Of a DNA stretch of 64,000 bases, positions 44,138 to 53,500 are shown piece after piece. The stretch is from an uncultured Clostridia bacterium. Lineage in GTDB: Bacteria; Bacillota; Clostridia; Christensenellales; UBA1242. Made by a program: the position numbers and the translations under genes. Under the pieces are notes generated by a model. It was not told where the DNA came from and searched no databases. It saw only the letters and a list, made by a program, of their open reading frames with translations. Numbering within the stretch: position 1 is the first letter of the stretch; each line of letters starts with the position of its first letter. Location: the NCBI GenBank assembly GCA_937895935.1, contig CALBKX010000004.1, positions 1 through 64,000 of the forward strand, written 5' to 3'.

Positions 44138-46669
44138 ATGAGTGAAGATAAAAAAGATTTAAGAGAACTTTTACAAAACAGTAAAGTTCAAAAAGTAGAA
44201 GTTAAGGGTGAGCTAGAAAAGTCATTCATATCTTATGCAATGGCTGTTAATGTTTCACGCGCTATTCCAGATGTTAGAGATGGTTTAAAACCTGTTCATA
44301 GGCGTATTCTTTACGATATGGCAGAACAAAACTTATTTTATACTCACAAGTATGTAAAATCAGCAACCATTGTCGGTGATGTTTTAGGACATTATCATCC
44401 ACATGGTGACTCTTCTGTTTATGATGCTTTAGTTAGACTTGCACAGGATTTTAGTATTAATGCACCATTGGTCGATGGTCACGGAAACTTTGGCTCAATT
44501 GACGGTGATGGGGCAGCGGCTTATCGTTACACTGAAGCAAGGCTTACAAAAATAGCAGGTCTTTTGCTTGAGGATATTGAAAAAAATACAGTTGATATGT
44601 ATCCAAACTATGATGATACTCGTATGCAACCAAGAGTACTTCCAGCCAAATTTCCAAATTTACTTGTTAATGGTGCTGATGGTATTGCTGTTGGTATGGC
44701 AACAAACATTCCTCCTCACAATTTAAATGAAGTTTGCTCTGGTGTTCAAGCAATGCTTAATAATCCAGAAATAACTGATGATGAGTTGATTGACATAATA
44801 AAAGCACCTGATTTCCCAACGGGTGGCATAATTATGGGTAGAAAAGGCATAATTGATGCTTATAAAACAGGTCGTGGGAATATTGTCGTTCGAGGAAAAG
44901 CAGATATTGAAGAAACAGCTTCTGGCAAACAAAGAATTGTAATTACAGAAATACCTTATCAAGTAAACAAAGCAAAACTTATTATCCAAATGGCTGATTT
45001 AGTTAAAAATAAGAGAATTGAAGGTATTTCAGATATTAAAGAGGAATCTGACAGAGATGGCATAAGGGTTGTTGTGGATATCAAAAAAGACCATAATGCT
45101 AATGTCGTTTTGAATTTGCTTTATAAATATACAATGCTTCAATCAAGTGGCGGTATAATTATGCTCGCTTTGGTTGATGGTAGACCAAAAATTTGTACTT
45201 TAAAAGAAATTATTTCTTGCTATATTGCTCATCAAAAAGATGTTGTAACTAGAAAAACAAAATTTGATTTGGGCAAAGCAGAGGATAGGCTCCATATTGT
45301 TGCTGGACTTGTTACAGCGGTTACTAATATTGACGCAGTTGTTAAAACAATAAAAGAATCTAAAGATAGACAAGACGCTCTTGTACAACTTGTTGCAAAC
45401 TTTGATTTGGATGAAATCCAAGCAAACGCTATACTTGATATGCGTTTATCTAAACTTACTGGCTTAGAAGTTGGAAATCTTAAAAATGAAATGGCAGAAC
45501 TTGAAAAAACAATTGCTGATTTAAAAGATATTTTGCAAAGACCTGAAAGAGTTATAAAAATTATTGATGAACAAATGGAAGATGTTAAATCACGTTTTGG
45601 AGTTCCAAGAAAAACAGAAATTAGTTTAGGTTTAGGTGATATAAATATTGCTGACCTTATAAAACGTGAAGATGTTGTTATTTCTATGACAAAATGCGGT
45701 TATATTAAACGTATGTCATTAACAGAATACAAAGCACAACATAGAGGCGGTGTTGGTGTTACTGGACATAAAGCAAAGGAAGAAGATGTTGTGGATCAAT
45801 TGTTTATCACTTGTTCACATAATGATGTGTTATTCTTTACAAATAGTGGAAAGGTTCACACAATGAAAGCTTACGATGTGCCCGAGGCTATGAAACAAGC
45901 AAAAGGTCGAGCAATTGTAAATTTACTTCCACTTGCTCAAGGTGAAAAAGTAACAACAATCTTGCCGTTGGAAGAAGATACGACTGGCAATCTTGTTATG
46001 GCCACTAAAAAGGGTCTTATCAAAAAAACAAAATTATTGGAATTTGCTTCTATTAGAAAAAATGGTAAAATTGCAATCACATTAGATGAAGGAGATGAGT
46101 TATTTTCAGCAAAAACGTCTGATGGTGATGATGAAATTTTTGTTGCTTCAAGTTCAGGTAAATGTTCAAGATTTAAAGAAAGTGCACTTAGAAACACAGG
46201 TAGAACATCAATGGGTGTTAAATCAATGGATTTGGATGAAGGCGAAGAAGTTATTTCTCTTGAAATAATAAATAAGGAATGTCAACTTCTTGCTTTAACC
46301 GATAAGGGCTATGGTAAACGTACAAATTCAAACGAATTTAGATTAACTTCTCGTGGAACAAAAGGTGTTAAAGCTGGCGTGTTTAATGAAAAAACAGGTA
46401 ATTTGGTTGCTCTTTTAGAAGTAAATGAAAACCAAGATTTGCTTGTTATGGCTGACAATGGTGTTGTTATAAGAACTCCTGTTAGAGATATTCCATTAAT
46501 TTCTCGTAGTACGCAAGGTGTGAGAATTATGAAATTGAAGGAAGGTTGCAAAATAGTTTCAGTGGCTGTAGGAGAACACGAAGATGAAGAAGATAATGCT
46601 CCGATTATAGCTGAAAACTTAGTTGCTGAACAAATTGTAAATTCTAATAATGAAAATAAAGAAGATTAA
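44138..46669 (+). CDS. gyrA: DNA gyrase subunit A
   Basis: The 843-residue cleavage-religation subunit. The catalytic Tyr is Y131 (AAAYRYTEARL). The quinolone-region sequence is HPHGDSSVYDALVRLAQDF, with Ser and Asp at the usual susceptible positions. The C-terminal beta-pinwheel follows, with blade repeats such as GVGVTGHKAKEEDVVDQLFITCSHNDVLFFTNSGKVH. The GyrA box, normally QRRGG(R/K)G-like, reads QHRGGVG, a mild divergence. Acidic tail (EHEDEEDN...NNENKED). GGGG-containing AAGGGGAATC precedes ATG 44138. Confidence 0.92.
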   Translation: MSEDKKDLRELLQNSKVQKVEVKGELEKSFISYAMAVNVSRAIPDVRDGLKPVHRRILYDMAEQNLFYTHKYVKSATIVGDVLGHYHPHGDSSVYDALVRLAQDFSINAPLVDGHGNFGSIDGDGAAAYRYTEARLTKIAGLLLEDIEKNTVDMYPNYDDTRMQPRVLPAKFPNLLVNGADGIAVGMATNIPPHNLNEVCSGVQAMLNNPEITDDELIDIIKAPDFPTGGIIMGRKGIIDAYKTGRGNIVVRGKADIEETASGKQRIVITEIPYQVNKAKLIIQMADLVKNKRIEGISDIKEESDRDGIRVVVDIKKDHNANVVLNLLYKYTMLQSSGGIIMLALVDGRPKICTLKEIISCYIAHQKDVVTRKTKFDLGKAEDRLHIVAGLVTAVTNIDAVVKTIKESKDRQDALVQLVANFDLDEIQANAILDMRLSKLTGLEVGNLKNEMAELEKTIADLKDILQRPERVIKIIDEQMEDVKSRFGVPRKTEISLGLGDINIADLIKREDVVISMTKCGYIKRMSLTEYKAQHRGGVGVTGHKAKEEDVVDQLFITCSHNDVLFFTNSGKVHTMKAYDVPEAMKQAKGRAIVNLLPLAQGEKVTTILPLEEDTTGNLVMATKKGLIKKTKLLEFASIRKNGKIAITLDEGDELFSAKTSDGDDEIFVASSSGKCSRFKESALRNTGRTSMGVKSMDLDEGEEVISLEIINKECQLLALTDKGYGKRTNSNEFRLTSRGTKGVKAGVFNEKTGNLVALLEVNENQDLLVMADNGVVIRTPVRDIPLISRSTQGVRIMKLKEGCKIVSVAVGEHEDEEDNAPIIAENLVAEQIVNSNNENKED

Positions 46670-46702
46670 TTAATAATTAATTAAAAATCTTTTAATATTA
46701 AA

Positions 46703-46748
46703 AAATAGTCAAAATTTACAAAAAACTTCTAAATTTGACTATTTTTTT
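46703..46748 (+). terminator. Terminator of gyrBA
   Basis: AAATAGTCAAAATTT pairs with AAATTTGACTATTT, followed by a T tract. Confidence 0.8.
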
Positions 46749-46760
46749 AATGTTTTTTGC

Positions 46761-46788
46761 TTGAAAATTACATTATTCATTGTATAAT
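46761..46788 (+). promoter_or_regulatory. tilS promoter
   Basis: TTGAAA (46761-46766), 16-bp spacer, TATAAT (46783-46788). Confidence 0.7.
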
Positions 46789-46889
46789 TAAATTAATTAT
46801 AATTAACTAGAATGGTGAATATCACATCAAATGACAAAAAATTGTTCTAATTTGTGGTATTTATTAATTAACTTTAAAAAGGAAAAATT

Positions 46890-48221
46890 ATGGATAATGT
46901 TCTATCAACAATTTTACAAAAAAATTTAATTGAAAAAGGCGATATTGTTGCTGTTGCTTGTAGCGGTGGCTCTGATAGTATGGCACTTTTACATAAACTA
47001 AATAGCATAAAAAATGATTTAGGCTTTGAGGTGATTGCTGTTACAATTGACCACTCAATCAGACAAAATGGAAGCCTTGACGTAAAATTTGTAGAGGATT
47101 ATTGTAAAAAAAATAATATTAGATGTTATACGTTTAAAATTGATGTGCCACGTCTTGCTAAACAAAAACAACTATCTTTAGAGAGTGCAGGCAGACAGGC
47201 TCGTTATGGCGTATTTGATGCTATTATTTCTAAAAAAGTAGCCACAAAAATAGCTCTTGCTCATCATACTCAAGACCAAGCGGAAACTATTCTTTTGCAC
47301 TTGTTTAGAGGTGCAGGACTCAGTGGTGTGAGAGGAATGGATTATAAAAAAGATGAATATTATATTAGACCTCTTTTAAACACTTCAAAAAATGCAATTT
47401 TGGAATATTTGACCAATAACGATATTCCATATGTTACAGATGAAACTAATGCTGAAAGCGAGTATACTAGAAATTATTTGCGCAACGAGATTTTTCCATT
47501 ATTAATAAAAAAATGGCCTAATATTACTACTCAATTAATAAATTTTAGTAAATCAGTTATTGAAGATGATGATTATATCAACAAAAATTTAAATGATGGA
47601 GCAGTTATAATTGATGATAAAGTTGCAAAAATTCCACTTTCTTATTTTTTGTTTGATAATGCATTAATTAACAGAATCATTTTTAGAGCGCTTAATGGAA
47701 TTGGAATTAATGTTGATATTGAACGCAAACATATTGATGCAATTAAAGAACTTGCAAAAAAAGAAAATGGCAAAAAGATTAATTTACCTCTTGGAGTTAC
47801 AGCATATAAAGAGTATGATTATTTAACTCTAAATTGTAAAAATTCAATAAAAAAAGACTTTGTTGTTGATTTTAAATGTGGTTCATTTCTTGTACCTGAC
47901 TTTGGAAAAATTACAATAAAACGAGTTAACGATTATTCTCCAAAACCTAATGTTCTTTATTTGGATGCAAAAAAACTTCCAAAAGGTGCTATTTGGCGAT
48001 ATAGAAGCGAAGGTGATTTTATTGAAAAATTTGGTGGCGGAACTAAAAAACTAAAAAGTTATTTGATTGATAAAAAAATACCTAAACGTGAAAGGGACTT
48101 AATTCCTGTTCTCGCGTTTGGTAAAGAGATTTATGCTATTGCTGGGGTTGATATTTCTAATAAAGTTAAGGTTGACGACTTTGCAAAATCTGCGATAAAA
48201 ATTGAAATAGATAAAAAATAA
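46890..48221 (+). CDS. tilS: tRNA(Ile)-lysidine synthase
   Basis: The 443-residue PP-loop ATPase converts C34 of tRNA-Ile(CAU) to lysidine, so that it reads AUA, a codon much used in this A+T-rich genome. Motifs: ACSGGSDSMALLHKL (PP-loop), VTIDHSIRQNG, ESAGRQARYGVFD, LAHHTQDQAETILLHLFRGAGLSGVRGM. The C-terminal TilS substrate-binding domains are present (GGGTKKLKSYLIDKKIPKRERDLIPVLAFGKEIYAIAGVDIS). AAAAAGGAAAAATT precedes ATG 46890. It ends convergent with the XRE gene, with 2 bases between. Confidence 0.95.
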   Translation: MDNVLSTILQKNLIEKGDIVAVACSGGSDSMALLHKLNSIKNDLGFEVIAVTIDHSIRQNGSLDVKFVEDYCKKNNIRCYTFKIDVPRLAKQKQLSLESAGRQARYGVFDAIISKKVATKIALAHHTQDQAETILLHLFRGAGLSGVRGMDYKKDEYYIRPLLNTSKNAILEYLTNNDIPYVTDETNAESEYTRNYLRNEIFPLLIKKWPNITTQLINFSKSVIEDDDYINKNLNDGAVIIDDKVAKIPLSYFLFDNALINRIIFRALNGIGINVDIERKHIDAIKELAKKENGKKINLPLGVTAYKEYDYLTLNCKNSIKKDFVVDFKCGSFLVPDFGKITIKRVNDYSPKPNVLYLDAKKLPKGAIWRYRSEGDFIEKFGGGTKKLKSYLIDKKIPKRERDLIPVLAFGKEIYAIAGVDISNKVKVDDFAKSAIKIEIDKK

Positions 48222-48223
48222 TT

Positions 48224-48466
48224 TTAATTTATATCAAATTTTGTTCTTTCAAATACATTACTATTAAAAAATTCTTGGAAAGTTATATGAAATGCATCAG
48301 ATATTTTAATTATGGTATCTAATTTAATGCTGGTGTATTTTTCATTAATAATATTTGAAATGGCTTGCTTAGTAAGTCCTGAGTTTACGCTTAATGCATA
48401 TTGTGACATATTATTTTTAATTAATAACTCACTTATTCGTAAAGCGACTGCTTTTTGTGTTGTCAT
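48224..48466 (-). CDS. XRE-family HTH regulator (second of a pair)
   Basis: An 80-residue protein with an HTH_3 domain covering most of its length: RISELLIKNNMSQYALSVNSGLTKQAISNIINEKYTSIKLDTIIKISDAFHITFQEFF. AGGAAG lies before the ATG on the minus strand. It follows the 81-residue XRE gene after 23 bases and the two look like diverged duplicates, probably one transcript. They face away from a frameshifted copy of the leaderless small ORF. Confidence 0.8.
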   Translation of the reverse strand: MTTQKAVALRISELLIKNNMSQYALSVNSGLTKQAISNIINEKYTSIKLDTIIKISDAFHITFQEFFNSNVFERTKFDIN

Positions 48467-48489
48467 AAATTCTTCCTATTTTAATTATT

Positions 48490-48735
48490 TTATACAATGT
48501 CCAAATTATCGGCTAAAAAATCTGGTGAATCTAAAAATTCACTAGGCGTTAAATTTAGCCCATTTGATAAAAGTATTATGGTTTTTAATGAAATTCCATT
48601 TGTCCTTCTTTGCATAATACTTTTTATTGTCGGAAATGGTACACCACTCAGCATTGCTAATTTATACTGAGTTAAATTTTTTTCATTCATATATTTGCAT
48701 AATCTATCAACAACTACATCGTTAAGTTTTTTCAT
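48490..48735 (-). CDS. XRE-family HTH regulator (first of a pair)
   Basis: An 81-residue HTH_3 protein: VDRLCKYMNEKNLTQYKLAMLSGVPFPTIKSIMQRRTNGISLKTIILLSNGLNLTPSEFLDS. I start it at the ATG at 48735 because GGAGATAGGT sits before it; an ATG 12 bases further out overlaps that ribosome site. It is divergent from the promoter at 48805, where two TGACA-containing sites spaced 21 bp are candidate operators. Confidence 0.8.
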   Translation of the reverse strand: MKKLNDVVVDRLCKYMNEKNLTQYKLAMLSGVPFPTIKSIMQRRTNGISLKTIILLSNGLNLTPSEFLDSPDFLADNLDIV

Positions 48736-48784
48736 ACCTATCTCCATAATATAATTTTAACCTTTGATGTAAAAAATATTAGGA

Positions 48785-48834
48785 TGACACATCATTCTTT
48801 TTGGTTGACAGATAATCCTATTTATAACTATACT
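48785..48834 (+). promoter_or_regulatory. Leaderless promoter with candidate operators (locus 2)
   Basis: TTGACA (48805-48810), 18 bp, TATACT (48829-48834), six bases before ATG 48841. TGACACATCAT (48785-48795) and TGACAGATAAT (48806-48816) are direct repeats exactly 21 bp apart, two helical turns. The outer ends TAGGAT/ATCCTA are inverted. Confidence 0.6.
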
Positions 48835-48840
48835 TAATAA

Positions 48841-49007
48841 ATGAATATTAAAATTTTTTTATCGGATGCATAAAGTCTAAAAATAAATACAAACTCAGTA
48901 AAAATAAATCATTATTTATATCTAATTCAATATTTCAATCAAAATTAAATTATATAAGCGATAGCATCAAAAAAAGTCAAAATAATACTGGTGCATACAT
49001 TTTTTAA
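48841..49007 (+). pseudogene. Leaderless small basic protein, copy 2, frameshifted at a T7 run
   Basis: The ATG at 48841 gives only ten codons before TAA. Adding one T to the seven-T run (48854-48860) joins it to a frame open from 48852 to TAA 49005-49007. That gives 55 residues (MNIKIFFIGCIKSKNKYK...SIKKSQNNTGAYIF) which align ungapped with the product of 39057-39209 from KSKxKxK to NTGxYxF. Promoter layout and the divergent XRE genes also match. It may be inactive, slippage-dependent or a sequence error. Confidence 0.5.
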
Positions 49008-49128
49008 TGGTTAATTAATCTTTCTCGAATGATTTTTATTATAATGTTGTTTAGGTTTTAGTGAACACATTTTTGAAATTGTGAAAGTTTTTGTTTTAAA
49101 ATTTATTTGTTTGTGCTACAATACTCTC
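49008..49128. promoter_or_regulatory. pcrA upstream region with leaderless extended -10
   Basis: TGCTACAAT (hexamer 49117-49122) is an extended -10 ending six bases before ATG 49129, with no Shine-Dalgarno between. TATAAT at about 49041 is a second possible -10. Otherwise featureless. Confidence 0.55.
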
Positions 49129-51393
49129 ATGAAAATTTTAGACTCACTTAATGAAGAACAGCAAAAAGCACTCCTTAGTATTGATGGAGCAAATTTAGTA
49201 TCTGCAGGTGCAGGCACAGGAAAAACAAGATTATTAACCCATAGAATAGCTTATCTTATTGAAGTTTTACACGTAAACCCATACAATATTTTAGCAATTA
49301 CTTTTACAAATAAAGCTGCAAATGAAATGAAGAGCAGAGTTGAGGCTTTGGTGGAAGGTGGGAATAGGGTTTGGATTTCTACTTTTCATAGTATGTGTGT
49401 TAGAATTTTAAGAGGAGATATTGAAAAATTAGGTCAAGGATATGACCGCAATTTTACTATATATTCTGACACAGATAGTGAAAAAGTTTTAAAAGCAATT
49501 TTAAAAGATTTTGGAATTGATGATGATGTTAAAAAATTTAGTTTTCATATTTCAAATTGCAAAAATAAAAATATGGACATTTTAACATACAAAAAGGAAA
49601 ATGAATTTTTACGAGAAATTGATGAAGTAGTTAGAGTTTATAATGAGTATGAAAAAAGGCTTAGGGAAAGCAATGCATTGGATTTTGATGACCTTTTAAT
49701 AAAAACTTATATGTTACTTAAAAATTGTAATGAAGTTTTAGATTTTTATTCTAGAAGATTTGAATATGTTTTGGTTGATGAATTTCAAGATACAAATAAA
49801 ATTCAATATGATTTAACAAAAATGTTGTGTAGTGTTCATAAAAATTTATTTGTTGTGGGGGATGAAGACCAATCAATTTATTCTTGGAGAGGTGCGGATT
49901 TTACAAATATATTTAATATTTCAAATGATTTTGCAAATACGCATATATTTAAGTTGCAACAAAATTATAGATGTTCAAAAGACATATTAGATAAAGCAAA
50001 CACGTTGATTTCTTTAAATGATGAACGTTTTGATAAAAAACTATGGACAAACAAAGAAACTAGTGAAAAGGTTGATTACAAAAACTATTATGATGAACAA
50101 GAAGAAGCAAATAGTGTTGCAAGTACAATTTGTTCGTTGACATCAAAATATGGCTATAAATATAGTGATATTGCAATTTTAGTTCGATTAAATGCTTTAA
50201 CTTTGCCATTTGAGGAAAAATTACTTGCGTATAACATTCCTCATAAAATATATGGGGGATTTAAATTCTTTGAACGTGTTGAAATAAAAAATATACTTTC
50301 TTATTTAAGAATTTTTATTAATCCTAAAGACGAAGTTTCGCTTATGAGAATAATAAATTTTCCAAAGCGAGGAGTTGGGGAAGGAGCGATTAATTTAATC
50401 AAGGAAATTTCAAAAGCATATAAGGTTTCAATGCTAGATGTGATTTTAAATTTACCTATTTATCCTGAAGCAAAAAAATTAATGCCAAAATTAACGAACT
50501 TTATGGATACATATAACAATTTAAAGAATGAGTATAATAATTTATCTTTAGATGATTTTGTTTTACGAGTTATTGATGATTTTAAAATAAGAGATGCTTT
50601 TCCTAAGGATAGTGACGAAAGCACTGACAAATTAATGAATATTGACCAATTTGAAAATTCTGTAAAAATGTTTGTTGAAAATAATCCTGATAGTACTATT
50701 GCTGACTATTTAGAAAGCGTTACGCTTCAAAGTGATATGGATACAATGTCGGACGAGGACAATGTAACAGTTGCCACGGTTCACGCAGTTAAAGGATTGG
50801 AATTTAAAGTTGTGTTTGTAGTTGGTCTTGAAGAGGGAGTTTTCCCACTTTCAAGGAGTTTAGAAAACAAGAAGGAACTCCAAGAAGAAAGAAGGCTTGC
50901 TTATGTTGCTTACACTAGAGCGGGTGAACGTCTTTATGTGTCTTCTTGCAAAACTAGATATTTGTATGGTAGGCGTAACTATGAAAGAGAAAGTCGTTTT
51001 ATTGCAGAAGCAGGGCTAATGAAAGCAAGACCTAAAAAAATATTTGAATTTGATGATGATTATTCATCAAAAAATGAAAATGGCTTTAAGGATAGTTTTT
51101 CAAAAACGACCATATCACCTTTTTCAACTGGTTACAATACCAAAACTAATGATTTTAAGTCTACATTTATTCCAAAACCTAATAAATCTAATTATGTAGA
51201 TATAAATAAAAGTGATAATAGTGTCGATATTGACAAATATAAAGTGGGACAAGTTGTTGGTCATCCTAAGTTTGGTGTAGGAACAATAATATCAATAACA
51301 TCCAATGGAAAAATTGCCGATATTGATTTTGGTGCATTAGGGAAAAAATCTTTGATGTTAGAAATTGCACCACTTAAAATTATTAAAGGATGA
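49129..51393 (+). CDS. pcrA: UvrD/PcrA-type DNA helicase
   Basis: A 754-residue superfamily 1A helicase that unwinds 3'-5' in repair and removes RecA from DNA. Motifs in order: LNEEQQKAL (Q motif), VSAGAGTGKTRLLTHR (I), ITFTNKAANEMKSRV (Ia), LVDEFQDTNKIQYD (II), GDEDQSIYSWRGA (III), LQQNYRC (IV), TVATVHAVKGLEFKVVFVVGLEEGVFP (V), EERRLAYVAYTRAGERLY (VI). The C-terminal VGQVVGHPKFGVGTI...LEIAPLKII is the PcrA-specific Tudor-like tail that contacts RNA polymerase. ATG 49129 is the start; the GTG 48 bases upstream lies before the -10. Confidence 0.93.
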   Translation: MKILDSLNEEQQKALLSIDGANLVSAGAGTGKTRLLTHRIAYLIEVLHVNPYNILAITFTNKAANEMKSRVEALVEGGNRVWISTFHSMCVRILRGDIEKLGQGYDRNFTIYSDTDSEKVLKAILKDFGIDDDVKKFSFHISNCKNKNMDILTYKKENEFLREIDEVVRVYNEYEKRLRESNALDFDDLLIKTYMLLKNCNEVLDFYSRRFEYVLVDEFQDTNKIQYDLTKMLCSVHKNLFVVGDEDQSIYSWRGADFTNIFNISNDFANTHIFKLQQNYRCSKDILDKANTLISLNDERFDKKLWTNKETSEKVDYKNYYDEQEEANSVASTICSLTSKYGYKYSDIAILVRLNALTLPFEEKLLAYNIPHKIYGGFKFFERVEIKNILSYLRIFINPKDEVSLMRIINFPKRGVGEGAINLIKEISKAYKVSMLDVILNLPIYPEAKKLMPKLTNFMDTYNNLKNEYNNLSLDDFVLRVIDDFKIRDAFPKDSDESTDKLMNIDQFENSVKMFVENNPDSTIADYLESVTLQSDMDTMSDEDNVTVATVHAVKGLEFKVVFVVGLEEGVFPLSRSLENKKELQEERRLAYVAYTRAGERLYVSSCKTRYLYGRRNYERESRFIAEAGLMKARPKKIFEFDDDYSSKNENGFKDSFSKTTISPFSTGYNTKTNDFKSTFIPKPNKSNYVDINKSDNSVDIDKYKVGQVVGHPKFGVGTIISITSNGKIADIDFGALGKKSLMLEIAPLKIIKG

Positions 51394-51428
51394 GTTGTAA
51401 AACTTAAGAAATTTTAAAGTATAAAATA

Positions 51429-51458
51429 AAAAATAGCATTTTTTGTATGCTATTTTTT
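51429..51458 (+). terminator. Terminator of pcrA
   Basis: AAATAGCAT pairs with ATGCTATTT, then T tract; the tract leads directly into the ligA promoter. Confidence 0.8.
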
Positions 51459-51466
51459 TGCTTTTA

Positions 51467-51475
51467 TGGTAATAT
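51467..51475 (+). promoter_or_regulatory. Leaderless extended -10 of ligA
   Basis: TGGTAATAT (hexamer 51470-51475) ends seven bases before ATG 51483; no ribosome site lies between and no clear -35 is seen. Confidence 0.5.
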
Positions 51476-51482
51476 ATTTATT

Positions 51483-53429
51483 ATGGATAGAATGAATTGG
51501 CTTGTAGAAGAATTAAACAAGCATTGTTATAATTATTATGTTTTGGATAACCCTACTATTTCGGATGCAGATTTTGATAAACTATATGATGAACTTTTGG
51601 GACTTGAGAAAGAGTCGGGTGTGGTGCTTGATAACTCTCCAACAAAAAGAGTAGGCGGACAAGTTTTAGAAGGTTTTGTTAAACGCACGCATAAATTTAG
51701 AATGTATAGTTTAGATAAATGTCGTAGTTTTGAAGATTTAACAAATTTTATAAATGATATAAAAAAAGTAGAAAAAAACGCAACTTTCACACTTGGTTAT
51801 AAATATGATGGACTTACAATTGTAATTAGTTATAAAAATGGTTTATATGAAAGTGCCACAACTAGAGGAAATGGATTTGTGGGGGAAGATGTTACAGAGC
51901 AGGTTAAAACTATTAAAAGTGTTCCATTAAAAATTAATTTTAAAGGTGAGTTGATTGTTTCTGGCGAAGGGATGATTACTAATAAAAATTTGGAAAAATA
52001 TAATAAATCATCAAATGAACCTTTAAAAAATGCTAGAAATGCTGTAAGTGGTGCAATAAGAAATTTAGATCCAAAAGAAACCGCAAAACGAAACTTGGAT
52101 TTTTATTGCTACAATGTTGTTTATGCAGAAGGTAAATCTTTTAAAACTCAAGTTGAAATGAACGAGTTTATTAAATCTAATAATTTTTTAGGTGAGCCAT
52201 ATTCTATGGTTTTATCCTCAGCCGAAGAAATTTGTAAAGAAATTGAAAAAGTAGATAAAATTAAAACAGATCTTGGTATTTTAATTGATGGAATGGTGGT
52301 AAAATTAAATGAGATTCCACTAAGAGATGAATTTGGATACACAAGCAAATTCCCTAAATGGGCAATGGCTTACAAATTTGAAGCGCAAGAAGTTACAAGT
52401 ATTTTACAAAACGTGACTTGGCAGGTTGGTAGAACGGGAAAAGTAACTCCTATTGCTGAAATTGAACCTGTTGAACTTGCAGGAGCAACAGTAAAGAGGG
52501 CAACATTAAATAATTATGGAGATATATTAAGGAAACAAATTCAAATTAATGCTAGAGTATTTGTAAGACGTAGCAATGAGGTTATTCCAGAAATTTTGGG
52601 ACTTGCTGAACTCTTGCCAGATAGTAAAAAAATAGAAAAGCCAAGCGTTTGTCCTTGTTGTAAAACAGAGTTGGTGGAAAAAGGTGCACTACTATTTTGC
52701 CCAAACAGAAAAGGTTGCAAGGAACAAGTTGTTGATAGATTAACTCATTTTTCAAGTAGAGATGCAATGAACATAGAGGGGTTAAGCGACCAAACTTGTT
52801 TGCAACTTTATAACACTTTAGGAATATACGAACCTAGTGAACTTTATTCTTTAACTAAGGAAAATTTACTAAAATTAGATAAATTTAAAGAGAAAAAAGC
52901 AGAAAATATCTTGAAATCATTAGAAAAATCTAAAAATGTAACATTAAACAATTTTATTTATGCTATAGGAATTGCAAATGTTGGAACAAAAACCGCTAAA
53001 GATTTATCAAAATATTTTGGTAGTTTAGAAAACTTACGAAAAGCCAGTATTGACGAATTGTCCTCGATTAGAGATATTGGTGAAATAGTTGCAAACTCAA
53101 TTATTGAATTTTTTAAAGATGATTTTAACAACAAAATGATTGATGATTTGATAAATGTTGGAATCAATATCGAGGAATCAAAAAAAATACAAGGGGGAGT
53201 GTTTGAAGGTAAAACATTTGTTTTGACTGGTACTCTTGAAAAATTAACAAGGCTTGAGGCAACAGATATAATTGAACAAAATGGAGGAAATGTTTCTTCA
53301 AGTGTTTCTAAAAATACTTCATTTGTTTTGGCAGGTGAAAATGCTGGAAGTAAACTTGAAAAAGCAAAAAAACTTGGTATTTTGATAATATCTGAGAAAG
53401 AATTTGATGAAATGGTTAAAAAAATTTAA
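51483..53429 (+). CDS. ligA: NAD-dependent DNA ligase
   Basis: A 648-residue ligase that seals nicks in replication and repair using NAD+. The Ia domain opens MDRMNWLVEELNKHCYNYYVLDNPTISD with the NAD-binding YxxD pattern. The adenylated Lys is in KYDGLTI (about residue 107). SGEGMIT, VDGMVVKLN and KWAMAYKFEAQE complete the core. The OB-fold follows (VTWQVGRTGKVTPIAEIEPVELAGATVKRATL), then a four-Cys zinc finger (CPCC...CPNRKGC), HhH repeats and a BRCT domain (FEGKTFVLTGTLEKLTRLEA). pcrA-ligA order is common in Firmicutes, but here each has its own leaderless promoter. Confidence 0.95.
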   Translation: MDRMNWLVEELNKHCYNYYVLDNPTISDADFDKLYDELLGLEKESGVVLDNSPTKRVGGQVLEGFVKRTHKFRMYSLDKCRSFEDLTNFINDIKKVEKNATFTLGYKYDGLTIVISYKNGLYESATTRGNGFVGEDVTEQVKTIKSVPLKINFKGELIVSGEGMITNKNLEKYNKSSNEPLKNARNAVSGAIRNLDPKETAKRNLDFYCYNVVYAEGKSFKTQVEMNEFIKSNNFLGEPYSMVLSSAEEICKEIEKVDKIKTDLGILIDGMVVKLNEIPLRDEFGYTSKFPKWAMAYKFEAQEVTSILQNVTWQVGRTGKVTPIAEIEPVELAGATVKRATLNNYGDILRKQIQINARVFVRRSNEVIPEILGLAELLPDSKKIEKPSVCPCCKTELVEKGALLFCPNRKGCKEQVVDRLTHFSSRDAMNIEGLSDQTCLQLYNTLGIYEPSELYSLTKENLLKLDKFKEKKAENILKSLEKSKNVTLNNFIYAIGIANVGTKTAKDLSKYFGSLENLRKASIDELSSIRDIGEIVANSIIEFFKDDFNNKMIDDLINVGINIEESKKIQGGVFEGKTFVLTGTLEKLTRLEATDIIEQNGGNVSSSVSKNTSFVLAGENAGSKLEKAKKLGILIISEKEFDEMVKKI

Positions 53430-53456
53430 AAAAGTATATACATTTTTTTAATCTTA

Positions 53457-53465
53457 TGTTATAAT
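53457..53465 (+). promoter_or_regulatory. rpoZ promoter (-10)
   Basis: TGTTATAAT extended -10 with perfect TATAAT (53460-53465); TATACA 17 bp upstream is a weak -35. AGAGGTAAT precedes ATG 53501. Confidence 0.6.
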
Positions 53466-53500
53466 GGCTTGTAAAATAAATTTTTAGAGGTAATTAATTT

